Shown here piece after piece: positions 1-12,399 of a stretch of DNA of 64,000 nt. How positions within the stretch are numbered: position 1 is the stretch's first letter; every line of letters starts with the position of its first letter. Origin of the DNA: Ectocarpus siliculosus (Eukaryota > Sar > Phaeophyceae > Ectocarpales > Ectocarpaceae); assembly GCA_000310025.1 (NCBI GenBank), contig FN648672.1:1-64000 (forward strand), in the 5' to 3' direction. The notes beneath the pieces were generated by a model that saw only the letters and a program-made list of their open reading frames with translations, did no database searches and was not told the DNA's origin. Made by a program: the position numbers and the translations under genes.

Positions 1-3000
1 ACACCAAGAGCGGGATTGTTTCGACCGCAGTTTTGGGAGGTGGAAAGTCCGAACGAACGGGGATCGGATGCTTCAATGAGAAATACACCGGGTCTCGCGT
101 GGGCTATAAACGTCTTGTGCACCCCGAACTGCCAACAAAACCCTCTGGCTACTATGGTCTGATACGCTTTTTTTCAGCACAAGATTCTATCCAACGTTCG
201 AATTAACATGTACGTGTGAGTCACCTGGAGTGGGCGGCAATGTTGTAGCTGCTGTCGGCGCCGTGGTGGAGTGCCATCAAATCATTCATATTGACACACG
301 GTTGCCAGCGCACGCAAGCCCGAACATCAAACACCAAGAGCGGGATTGTTTCGACCGCAGTTTTGGGAGACGGAAAGGCCGAACGAACGGGGATCGGATG
401 CTTCAATGAGAAATACACCGGGTCTCGCGTGGGCTATAAACGTCTTGGCACCCCGAACTGCCAACAAAACCCTCTGGCTACTATGGTCTGATACGCGTTT
501 TTTCAGAACAAGATTCTATCCAACGTTCGAATTAACATGTACGTGTGAGTCACCTGGAGTGGGCGGCAATGTTGTAGCAGCTGTCGGCGCCGTGGTGGAG
601 TGCCATCAAATCAATCGTATCGACACACCGTTGCCAGCGCACGCAAGCCCGAACATCAAACACCAAGACCGGGATTGTTTCGACCGCAGTTTTGGGAGGT
701 GGAAAGGCCGAACGAACGGGGATCGGATGCTTCAATGAGAAATACACCGGGTCTCGCGTGGGCTATAAACGTCTTGGCACCCCGAACTGCCAACAAAACG
801 CTCTGGCTACTATGGTCTGATACGCTTTTTTTCAGAACAAGATTCTATCCAACGTTCGAATTAACATGTACGTGTGAGTCACCTGGAGTGGGCGGCAATG
901 TTGCAGCGGCTGTCGGCGCCGTGGTGGAGTGCCATCAAATCAATCGTATCGACACGCCGTTGCCAGCGCACGCCAGCCCGAACATCAACCACCAAGAGCG
1001 GCATTGTTTCGACCGCAGTTTTGGGAGGTGGAAAGGCCGAACGAACGGGGATCGGATGCTTCAATGAGAAATACGCCGGGTCTCGCGTGGGCTATAAATG
1101 TCTTGGCACCCCGAACTGCCAACAAAACCCTCTGGCTACTATGGTCTGATACGCGTTTTTTCAGAACAAGATTCTATCCAACGTTCGAATTAACATGTAC
1201 GTGTGAGTCACCTGGAGTGGGCGGCAACGTTGTAGCAGCTGTCGGCGCCGTGGTGGAGTGCCATCAAATCATTCATATTGACACACCGTTGCCAGCGCAC
1301 GCAAGCCCGAACATTAACCACCAAGAGCGGCATTGTTTCGACCGCAGTTTTGGGAGGTGGAAAGGCCGAACGAACGGGGACCGGATGCTTCAATGAGAAA
1401 TACACCGGGTCTCGCGTGGGCTATAAACGTCTTGGCACCCCGAACTGCCAACAAAACGCTCTGGCTACTATGGTCTGATACGCGTTTTTTCAGAACAAGA
1501 TTTTGTCCAACGTTCGAAAAAACGTGTACGTGTGAGTCACCTGGAGTGGGCGGCAATGTTGTAGCAGCTGTCGGCGCCGGGGTGGAGTGCCATCAAATCA
1601 TTCATATTGACACGCCGTTGCCAGCGCACGCCAGCCCGAACATCAACCACCAAGAGCGGCATTGTTTCGACCGCAGTTTTGGGAGATGGAAAGGCCGAAC
1701 GAACGGGGATCGGATGCTTCAATGAGAAATACACCGGGTCTCGCGGGGGCTATAAACGTCTTGGCACCCCGAACTCCCAACAAAACCCTCTGGCTACTAT
1801 GGTCTGATACGCGTTTTTTCAGCACAAGATTCTATCCAACGTTCGAATTAACATGTACGTGTGAGTCACCTGGAGTGGGCGGCAACGTTGTAGCAGCTGT
1901 CGGCGCCGTGGTGGAGTGCCATCAAATCATTCATATTGACACACGGTTGCCAGCGCACGCAAGCCCGAACATCAAACACCAAGAGCGGGATTGTTTCGAC
2001 CGCAGTTTTGGGAGACGGAAAGGCCGAACGAACGGGGATCGGATGCTTCAATGAGAAATACACCGGGTCTCGCGTGGGCTATAAACGTCTAGGCACCCCG
2101 AACTCCCAACAAAACCCGCTGGCTACTATGGTCTGATACGCGTTTTTTCAGCACAAGATTCTATCCAACGTTCGAATTAACATGTACGTGTGAGTCACCT
2201 GGAGTGGGCGGCAATGTTGTAGCAGCTGTCGGCGCCGTGGTGGAGTGCCATCAAATCAATCGTATCGACACACCGTTGCCAGCGCACGCAAGCCCGAACA
2301 TCAAACACCAAGAGCGGGATTGTTTCGACCGCAGTTTTGGGAAGTGGAAAGGCCAAACAAACGGGGATCGAATGCTTCCAAATGAAAAATACACCGGAGT
2401 CTCGCGTGGGCTATAAACGTCTTGGCACCCCAAACTGCCAACAAAACCCTCTGGCTACGATGGCCTGGATACGCTTTTTTTCAGCACAAGATTCTATCCA
2501 ACGTTCGAATTAACATGTACGTGTGAGTCACCTGGAGTGGGCGGCAATGTTGTAGCTGCTGTCGGCGCCGTGGTGGAGTGCCATCAAATCATTCATATTG
2601 ACACACGGTTGCCAGCGCACGCAAGCCCGAACATCAAACACCAAGAGCGGGATTGTTTCGACCGCAGTTTTGGGAGACGGAAAGGCCGAACGAACGGGGA
2701 TCGGATGCTTCCATGAGAAATACGCCGGGTCTCGCGTGGGCTATAAACGTCTTGGCACCCCGAACTGCCAACAAAACCCTCTCGCTACTATGGTCTGATA
2801 CGCGTTTTTTCAGAACAAGATTCTATCCAACGTTCGAATTAACATGTACGTGTGAGTCACCTGGAGTGGGCGGCAATGTTGTAGCAGCTGTCGGCGCCGT
2901 GGTGAAGTGCCACCAAATCAATCGTATCGACACACCGTTGCCAGCGCACGCAAGCCCGAACATCAACCACCAAGAGCGGGATTGTTTCGACCGCAGTTTT

Positions 3001-6000
3001 GGGAGGTGGAAAGGCCGAACGAACGGGGATCCGAGACTTCAATGAGAAATATACCGGGTCTCGCGTGGGCTATAAACGTCTAGGCACCCCGAACTCCCAA
3101 CAAAACCCGCTGGCTACTATGGTCTGATACGCGTTTTTTCAGCACAAGATTCTATCCAACGTTCGAATTAACATGTACGTGTGAGTCACCTGGAGTGGGC
3201 GGCAATGTTGTAGCAGCTGTCGGCGCCGTGGTGGAGTGCCATCAAATCAATCGTATCGACACACCGTTGCCAGCGCACGCAAGCCCGAACATCAAACACC
3301 AAGAGCGGGATTGTTTCGACCGCAGTTTTGGGAGACGGAAAGGCCGAACGAACGGGGATCGGATGCTTCAATGAGAAATACGCCGGGTCTCGCGTGGGCT
3401 ATAAACGTCTTGGAACCCCGAAACCAACAAACCCCTCTGGCTACTATGGTCTGATACGCTTTTTTTCACAACAAGATTCTATCCAACGTTCGAATTAACA
3501 TGTACGTGTGAGTCACCTGGAGTGGGCGGCAATGTTGTAGCAGCTGTCGGCGCCGTGGTGGAGTGCCATCAAATCATTCATATTGACACACCGTTGCCAG
3601 CGCACGCCAGCCCGAACATCAACCACCAAGACCGGCATTGTTTCGACCGCAGTTTTGGGAGACGGAAAGGCCGAACGAACGGGGATCGGATGCTTCAATG
3701 AGAAATACGCCGGGTCTCGCGTGGGCTATAAACGTCTTGGCACCCCGAACTGCCAACAAAACCCTCTGGCTACTATGGTCTGATACGCGTTTTTTCAGAA
3801 CAAGATTCTATCCAACGTTCGAATTAACATGTACGTGTGAGTCACCTGGAGTGGGCGGCAATGTTGTAGCAGCTGTCGGCGCCGTGGTGGAGTGCCATCA
3901 AATCATTCATATTGACACACCGTTGCCAGCGCACGCAAGCCCGAACATCAACCACCAAGAGCGGGATTGTTTCGACCGCAGTTTTGGGAGACGGAAAGGC
4001 CGAACGAACGGGGATCGGATGCTTCAATGAGAAATACACCGGGTCTCGCGTGGGCTATAAACGTCTTGGCACCCCGAACTGCCAACAAAACCCTCTGGCT
4101 ACTATGGTCTGATACGCTTTTTTTCAGCACAAGATTCTATCCAACGTTCGAATTAACATGTACGTGTGAGTCACCTGGAGTGGGCGGCAATGTTGTAGCT
4201 GCTGTCGGCGCCGTGGTGGAGTGCCATTAAATCATTCATATTGACACACGGTTGCCAGCGCACGCAAGCCCGAACATCAAACACCAAGAGCGGGATTGTT
4301 TCGACCGCAGTTTTGGGAGACGGAAAGGCCGAACGAACGGGGATCGGATGCTTCAATGAGAAATACACCGGGTCTCGCGGGGGCTATAAACGTCTTGGCA
4401 CCCCGAACTGCCAACAAAACCCTCTGGCTACTATGGTCTGATACGCGTTTTTTCAGAACAAGATTCTATCCAACGTTCGAATAAACATGTACGTGTGAGT
4501 CACCTGGAGTGGGCGGCAATGTTGTAGCAGCTGTCGGCGCCGTGGTGGAGTGCCATCAAATCAATCGTATCGACACACCGTTGCCAGCGCACGCAAGCCC
4601 GAACATCAACCACCAAGAGCGGGATTGTTTCGACCGCAGTTTTGGGAGACGGAAAGGCCGAACGAACGGGGATCGGATGCTTCAATGAGAAACACACCGG
4701 GTCTCGCGTGGGCTATAAACGTCTTGGCACCCCGAACTGCCAACAAAACGCTCTGGCTACTATGGTCTGATACGCGTTTTTTCAGCACAAGATTCTATCC
4801 AACGTTCGAATTAACATGTACGTGTGAGTCACCTGGAGTGGGCGGCAATGTTGTAGCAGCTGTCGGCGCCGTGGTGGAGTGCCATCAAATCAATCATATT
4901 GACACACCGTTGCCAGCGCACGCCAGCCCGAACATCAACCACCAAGAGCGGGATTGTTTCGACCGCAGTTTTGGGAGGTGGAAAGGCCGAACGAACGGGG
5001 ATCGGATGCTTCAATGAGAAATACGCCGGGTCTCGCGTGGGCTATAAACGTCTTGGCACCCCGAACTGCCAACAAAACCCTCTGGCTACTACTGGGGTCT
5101 GATACGCTTTTTTTCAGAACAAGATTTCTATCCAACGTTCGAATTAACATGTACGTGTGAGTCACCTGGAGTGGGCGGCAATGTTGTAGCAGCTGTCGGC
5201 GCCGTGGTGGAGTGCCATCAAATCAATCGTATCGACACACCGTTGCCAGCGCACGCAAGCCCGAACATCAAACACCAAGAGCGGGATTGTTTCGACCGCA
5301 GTTTTGGGAGGTGGAAAGTCCGAACGAACGGGGATCGGATGCTTCAATGAGAAATACACCGGGTCTCGCGTGGGCTATAAACGTCTTGGCACCCCGAACT
5401 GCCAACAAAACCCTCTGGCTACTATGGTCTGATACGCTTTTTTTCAGCACAAGATTCTATCCAACGTTCGAATTAACATGTACGTGTGAGTCACCTGGAG
5501 TGGGCGGCAATGTTGTAGCTGCTGTCGGCGCCGTGGTGGAGTGCCATCAAATCATTCATATTGACACACGGTTGCCAGCGCACGCAAGCCCGAACATCAA
5601 ACACCAAGAGCGGGATTGTTTCGACCGCAGTTTTGGGAGACGGAAAGGCCGAACGAACGGGGATCGGATGCTTCCATGAGAAATACGCCGGGTCTCGCGT
5701 GGGCTATAAACGTCTTGGCACCCCGAACTGCCAACAAAACCCTCTCGCTACTATGGTCTGATACGCGTTTTTTCAGAACAAGATTCTATCCAACGTTCGA
5801 ATTAACATGTACGTGTGAGTCACCTGGAGTGGGCGGCAATGTTGTAGCAGCTGTCGGCGCCGTGGTGGAGTGCCATCAAATCAATCATATTGACACACCG
5901 TTGCCAGCGCACGCAAGCCCGAACATTAACCACCAAGAGCGGCATTGTTTCGACCGCAGTTTTGGGAGGTGGAAAGGCCGAACGAACGGGGACCGGATGC

Positions 6001-9000
6001 TTCAATGAGAAATACACCGGGTCTCGCGTGGGCTATAAACGTCTTGGCACCCCGAACTGCCAAAAAAACGCTCTGGCTACTATGGTCTGATACTGCGTTT
6101 TTTCAGAAGAAGATTCTGTCCAACGTTCAAAAAAACATGTACGTGTGAGTCACCTGGAGTGGGCGGCAATGATGTAGCAGCTGTCGGCGCCGTGGTGGAG
6201 TGCCATCAAATCAATCGTATCGACACGCCGTTGCCAGCGCACGCAAGCCCGAACATACACCACCAAGAGCGGGATTGTTTCGACCGCAGTTTTGGGAGAC
6301 GCAAAGGCCGAACGAACGGGGATCGGATGCTTCAATGACAAATACACCGGGTCTCGCGAGGGCTATAAACGTCTTGGCACCCCGAACTGCCAACAAAACG
6401 CTCTGGCTACTATGGTCTGATAAGCGTTTTTTCAGAACAAGATTCTGTCCAACGTTCGAAAAAACATGTACATGTGAGTCACCTGGAGTGGGCGGCAATG
6501 TTGTAGCAGCTGTCGGCGCCGTGGTGGAGTGCCATCAAATCAATCGTATCGACACGCCGTTGCCAGCGCACGCCAGCCCGAACAGCAACCACCAAGAGCG
6601 GGATTGTTTCGACCGCAGTTTTGGGAGACGGAAAGGCCGAACGAACGGGGATCGGATGCTTCAATGAGAAACACACCGGGTCTCGCGTGGGCTATAAACG
6701 TCTTGGCACCCCGAACTGCCAACAAAACGCTCTGGCTACTATGGTCTGATACGCGTTTTTTCAGCACAAGATTCTATCCAACGTTCGAATTAACATGTAC
6801 GTGTGAGTCACCTGGAGTGGGCGGCAATGTTGTAGCAGCTGTCGGCGCCGTGGTGGAGTGCCATCAAATCATTCATATTGACACGCCGTTGCCAGCGCAC
6901 GCCAGCCCGAACATCAACCACGAAGAGCGGGATTGTTTCGACCGCAGTTTTGGGAGGTGGAAAGGCCGAACGAACGGGGATCGGATGCTTCAATGAGAAA
7001 TACACCGGGTCTCGCGTGGGCTATAAACGTCTAATCACACCGAACATCAACAACAATGTTTTTCGCCAACTATAGTCTGGTACCCTTTAACCAACGCAAA
7101 ATATCATTCAAGGTCGTAATAAGGATGTACGTGTGAGTCACCTGGAGTGGGCGGCAATGTTGTAGCAGCTGTCGGCGCCGTGGTGGAGTGCCATCAAATC
7201 AATCGTATCGACACACCGTTGCCAGCGCACGAAAGCCCGAACATCAACCACCAAGACCGGCATTGTTTCGACCGCAGTTTTGGGAGACGGAAAGGCCGAA
7301 CGAACGGGGATCGGATGGTTCAATGAGAAATATACCGGGTCTCGCGAGGGCTATAAACGTCTTGGCACCCCGAACTGCCAACAAAACGCTCTGGCTACTA
7401 TGGTCTGATACGTTTTTTTTCAGCACAATATTCTGTCCAACGTTCGAAAAAACATGTACGTGTGAGTCACCTGGAGTGGGCGGCAATGTTGTAGCAGCTG
7501 TCGGCGCCGTGGTGGAGTGCCATCAAATCAATCGTATCGACACGCCGTTGCCAGCGCACGCCAGCCCGAACATCAACCACCAAGAGCGGGATTGTTTCGA
7601 CCGCAGTTTTGGGAGATGGAAAGGCCGAACGAACGGGGATCGGATGCTTCAATGAGAAATACACCGGGTCTCGCGTGGGCTATAAACGTCTAGTCACACT
7701 GAACATCAACAACAATGTTTTTCGCCAACTGTGGTCTGGTACCCTTTAACCAACACAAAATATCATTGAAGGTCGTAATAAGGATGTACGTGTGAGTCAC
7801 CTGGAGTGGGCGGCAATGTTGTAGCAGCTGTCGGCGCCGGGGTGGAGTGCCATCAAATCATTCATATTGACACGCCGTTGCCAGCGCACGCAAGCCCGAA
7901 CATCAACCACCAAGAGCGGGATTGTTTCGACCGCAGTTTTGGGAGGTGGAAAGGCCGAACGAACGGGGATCGGATGCTTCAATGAGAAGTTTTCACCGGG
8001 TCTCGCGTGGGCTATAAACGTCTTGGCACCCCGAACTGCCAACAAAACGCTCTGTCTACTATGGTCTGATACGCTTTTTTTCAGGACAAGATTTTATCCA
8101 ACGTTCGAATTATCATGTACGTGTGAGTCACCTGGAGTGGGCGGCAATGTTGTAGCAGCTGTCGGCGCCGTGGTGGAGTGCCATCAAATCAATCGTATCG
8201 ACACGCCGTTGCCAGCGCACGCAAGCCCGAACATCAAACACCAAGAGCGGGATAGGTTCAACCGCAGTTTTGGGAGGTGGAAAGGCCGAACGAACGGGGA
8301 TCGGATGCTTCAATGAGAAATACACTGGGTCTCGCGTGGGCTATAAACGTCTAGTCACACCGAACATCAACAACAATGTTTTTCGCCAACTGTGGTCTGG
8401 TACCCTTTAACCAACACAAAATATCATTGAAGGTCGTAATAAGGATGTACGTGTGAGACACCTGGAGTGGGCGGCAATGTTGTAGCAGCTGTCGGCGCCG
8501 TGGTGGAGTGCCATCAAATCATTCATATTGACACGCCGTTGCCAGCGCGCGCAAGCCCGAACATCAACGATCAAGAGCGGGATTGTTTCGACCACAGTTT
8601 TGGGAGATGGAAAGGCCGAACGAACGGGGATCGGATGCTTCAATGAGACATACGCCGGGTCTCGCGTGGGCTATAAACGTCTAGGCACCCCGAACCGTCA
8701 ACAAACTGCTCTGGCTGCCATGGTCTGATACGGTTCAACCAGCACAAGATTCTATCCAACGTTTGAATATACATGTACGTGTGAGTCACCTGGAGTGGGC
8801 GGCAATGTTGTAGCAGCTGTCGGCAACGCATCAAACCATTCATATAGACACGCCGGTGCCCGCGCACGCCAGCCCGAACATCAACCAAAAAGAGCGGGAT
8901 AGGGTCAAACGCATAATTTGGAGTTGATATGTATCAACGAACGGGGATCGCAAGCTAGAATAACGAATAGAAGGTTCCCCTCTTGGTGTCTGTACGTTAA

Positions 9001-9130
9001 AGCACCCCGAACTGCCTAGAATGTGATCTGGCCAACATGGCCTGATACGTTTCCACCAATACAAGTAATCGTCAAGAGATACAAACCACCCATGGAAAAA
9101 CATGTAACCGTATGGTTCATGCACAATTTA
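1..9130. repeat. Satellite array, ~329-bp tandem monomer, about 27 copies
   Basis: Head-to-tail units recur every ~329 bp. The anchor cacctggagtgggcggcaa appears near 220, 549, 878, 1207, 1536, 1865, 2194, 2529 and onward to about 8786, giving roughly 27 anchors. The window opens inside a unit. Neighbouring units differ by scattered substitutions and a few 1-6 bp indels. Because 329 is not a multiple of three, reading frames rotate from unit to unit. The recurring 65-, 66-, 130- and 155-codon open frames are therefore by-products of repetition, and no frame is preserved along the array. Each unit carries a TATA-like gctataaacg, with nothing to show it acts as a promoter. The last unit (from ~8783) is strongly diverged, as expected at a satellite edge, and similarity fades out by about 9130. 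Confidence 0.95.
7030..8455. repeat. Dimeric higher-order zone at right edge of the 329-bp satellite
   Basis: In three units the right third is replaced by an unrelated ~105-bp block. The block starts after the TATA-like word and contains caacaatgtttttcgccaac and ggtcgtaataaggatgtacg. The copies lie at about 7033-7136, 7691-7795 and 8352-8455, roughly 660 bp (two monomers) apart, and alternate with ordinary units. This is an A-B-A-B dimer confined to the distal end of the array. Confidence 0.85.
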
Positions 9131-10974
9131 TTGTCCAATATTTTCTCAGCACCACGATGTACGTTTCTAGGGGTAGGGCTGGTTGTTCTGAAATCAGTAA
9201 ACAACAGGAAACGCCCTGTCTCGCCCTGTCTCCAGGCACAGGTTTCCGTGGTTGTGTACGTATTTCTTTGTTGATCTACATTCCGAATTGAGAAAATATT
9301 CACAATCTCACAGAAAGACTACCCGTTCGAGACAACCACAGTCGAAAAGGATGTGCAGGAAGTGTTTTCAGTACGGAGTTTGCGAGCATCGATTTCCGAT
9401 TCGATTCCGGTCTTGTTTATCACCCCGAGCGCCGAAGACCGATGGATCATTAGACACTTGATCTGTTGATTTTACGAATTGCGCCCCAAAGACCCCAAAA
9501 ATGCCCCAAAACGTTTGCTCTTTTTGGTCAACTTAGGAACAGTTTCTGCCTGGCGGAGCGCCCCGTGGGATATCCCGTGGGCGTCATGCTTACTGCAAAC
9601 GACACAAACAACCCCGTGTATGCACCAGAGGGAGCCCAACCATGTGGCAGAAACACGAGAGTGGCGGGTGGAGGGTAGAAGGAGGTTCGCTTGCACAAAT
9701 ACACAGCTGTTGCTCGTTGGACAGCACCTCACGACACACGCTCTGTGGTGATGGCGGAAAATCATTTTCAAACACGACGATAGGCGACACACACCGCTCG
9801 GCCACTCGGATAAGAAGAAGAGGTCCACGCGATACGCAGCACGCAACACCTCCTCCTAGAGTCAGTCTACCCGGCAAACAGATATCAAAGCACATTGCTC
9901 GGAATAGGGAGGCATTCGAAATGTCCCGTGGCAATCGGCGTTTGCTTCCGCGTGATCTGAGTGAGAGTGTGATGTGGGGCGCGCGCCCAGCAAAAAGTCG
10001 CAAGAACCACAAGCCAGCAATCCAGCCATGGTACACAGCAGCAGTGTATGAATGGTGCGTCTTTCGTGTTTCTTGCGCTACACGAGCCAACTATGTCCGC
10101 GTCAGTTGGACCAATACGGACATTAGAAGGTACTGAGCCTAGCCCAGAACTTTTGTCATAACGTGAAAACAACAACTACATACTGGCAAGCGTGCAATCA
10201 ATAGATATCTCCAGTTCGAAGGCTCATGGAAGAAGGCGCAGAGTAGTCTAGTGGTGCTGCATCCCGGGATTCCTCGACGCATATCTGAACGTCATGAGAA
10301 GAAAATATAGGCAAACGGCCACGTGCGTGACGTCACATGTATGACTTCTTGAAAAATATCCAATAAAAGACCAGAGAGAGGCCAATCCGCGGTCTTCGCA
10401 AGCAGTTTTGACATCTAATTCAGATTTTGATTTCGAACTTGCTCCCGACATCCAAGACCAAAACCAAAGACCCGTCCACAAACATCCTATGATATTATCC
10501 CGAAAAATGATTCGTCTCAATAATCTCAGTAGTCGGCTGAGTCTTAAGCTTTGAATATTCCATAGATATTGTTTTTTCTCTCGGTCGGGGGGGGGGGGGG
10601 GGGTTCTGCACGGAAACAATGATTCAGATCCAAGAAACCTTACGGTTCCTCGAGGCATACCATTTCTCAGGGGAAAAATAGGGCCGATTGAAGTCTTTGT
10701 GAATCACAACATGCTTCAGTTCACGGTTTTGGCTCGTGTGCGACCAACAAAACACCGAGCGCCCTGTTTTTAGGTTGCCTGCAAAGGGCATGTGTATGAT
10801 CGCACGCCAGTGGCTGCAGTTTGTGGATGTCGTCGGCAAAGGCCTATCTCTGGCATGCGTTGTGGGCTGATCACACTCGGAGGAACCACGAAAAAAAGGC
10901 AACGTCCAAACCATCAACACCGCAAAAACACTTCGGTTCACGTTGAAAAACATCATTTGCTCATAATATTTTTG
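9131..10974. other. Region without a supportable gene
   Basis: I see no recognisable domain here. Two overlapping open frames, plus 9642-10136 (164 codons) and minus 9590-10090 (166 codons), sit on opposite strands over the same DNA. Neither matches a family I know. Splice-like sites can be found on both strands, but nothing decides between them. A homopolymer of about 18 G lies near 10586-10603. The region could hold introns or 3' exons of the minus-strand LNR gene, or an unrelated short gene. Confidence 0.5.
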
Positions 10975-11270
10975 TGCAGCGAGCACCCACAATCTACGGC
11001 GAGGCATCAATGCCACGAGGCAGGTTCTCACACCCAGCGATTGAGGCGGACTGTGACGCACCGAAAGCAAGCAACTTTCTACGATGCCAACCGTCAAGCT
11101 TGTCGATGGCGGGTCTAACCAAAACTACATGGAGGTTGTGGCTAACCAAGACTCGTGTTCGGCGAATTCTCCCAACGCACTCACTCCTGACATTTCACCC
11201 AGCACGAAATACCGCGCCCCGACAAACGCTCAATGTGCTGACATTCATTCGCCATCATCGACGTCCTTCC
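10975..11270. repeat. Dispersed segment P, copy 1
   Basis: This is about 300 bp that recurs, diverged, at 20682-20890, 35450-35660 and 43842-44215. Shared words include atcaatgccacgaggcagg and acccagcgattgaggcg. Read on the minus strand, the four copies keep a similar short peptide ([10 protein letters not shown] then LPRGIDA), but copy 1 has a stop shortly after it. An exon is possible but unproven. The copies keep a consistent place relative to the satellite-2-type monomer: P lies 3' of it, on the minus strand, at both ends of the locus. Confidence 0.7.
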
Positions 11271-12399
11271 CACGGTCAAAACTAACAGGGCCACGAGGCA
11301 ATTGTCAGGCTGTAGCGCTCCGGGACAAACCGGTGTCTCAGTCATTCACGGGCCGAAGAGATGTTTCTGCAGAAGATGAAGGCAACTTCCCAACGAGATA
11401 CATGTTCAGCTGTTGCATGCCAGGGGGCTTAATACTCCTCGCGTCCCCAACAGGTCGGGTTACATCGTCAAGGTTCTATAAGCGGCCACATGTGACCGTT
11501 GGTGTCGCCGGATTGCCATTTGAAATCGCAAAGGCCATGTTCTATGACTCGCCGCGGAATATCCAAGAGAACATAGCTTGAAACTCGAATAACATACATG
11601 AAGTTGAACACGCCCAACCGGTTAACGCTTCGACAGGGGCTATCGTGATGAACGTTGGACGATGATGGAGCTCGATGGTTAGTTTGTTGTTGCTATCAAT
11701 GTTGGCGCTGTCGCTGCTGTCGTCTCAAGAGAAGCCACAGTCACATCGCTGCTTTGGCGCACCTCCAAGAGTACCGACAATAGCTTCCATAAGAAGAGAG
11801 AATAGGACGTTCCGGTTCCATGAGGAATGTTGGTTGTAAGCACTGCAAACACAAAACATGGGTTTGAAGGTAGATCCAGCGCGACTTCCTCACTTTTCAG
11901 GGACCTATCCATGAGATCCCCCCCCCATTCGCCAAATTAACCGAAATGAGAAACACAACCAGCCAATAACCACCTGTATTGATAAAGCATCGTAATCGCA
12001 CATAACGACGGTTCATGGCATACCAAGACACTCAAGCGTGGGCATGCCCATTCTTGGGACCATGGTGCAGGGATATCGAGTTCACGTTGTTCACATCGCC
12101 ACCAGCGGTGAGCAGAAAGGTGGCCGTGCAATATCGTTCGGATTTTACAACGGCAACTGGACGTTCGCGGCAATCGCGGAATTGGACAGAGAAGATCTGC
12201 ATGATTAGGCTGTGATCAGATTGCACGGTCGAATAGTTTAGCATTTGTTGCCTGGTTTCGGACATCACAAATCGGCCCCACCGGCCGAAGAGAAGCAATC
12301 TTGAGAGTCATAGCACGAGCTTGGACGGTTTTCAAGAATTCAAAAGCAGATGCAGCCGACGTCGCAGCGCACAACTCCAAATATCGGTGGGCACATGTT
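11271..12399. other. Region without a supportable gene
   Basis: No domain, RNA gene or repeat is recognised. A plus-strand open frame of 165 codons (11084-11581) starts inside segment P. It has no recognisable motif, and I judge it to be chance. A run of C lies near 11919-11926. By position this would be intronic or 3' DNA of the minus-strand LNR gene. Confidence 0.5.

Noticed and set aside
221-8316. Recurring 130-155-codon plus-strand and 60-65-codon minus-strand frames in the first satellite
   Set aside because: The monomer is 329 bp, not a multiple of three, and frames restart in each unit. They are copies of the same chance openings.
60-8350. TATA box in each 329-bp unit
   Set aside because: gctataaacg recurs only because the unit does. 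No downstream transcript start or gene is visible.
1-9130. CRISPR-like array
   Set aside because: The units are 329 bp without short repeats and unique spacers, and the context is eukaryotic.
9590-10136. Overlapping 164- and 166-codon frames on opposite strands
   Set aside because: Neither has a recognisable domain, and each could be the shadow of the other. I left it as an unannotated stretch.
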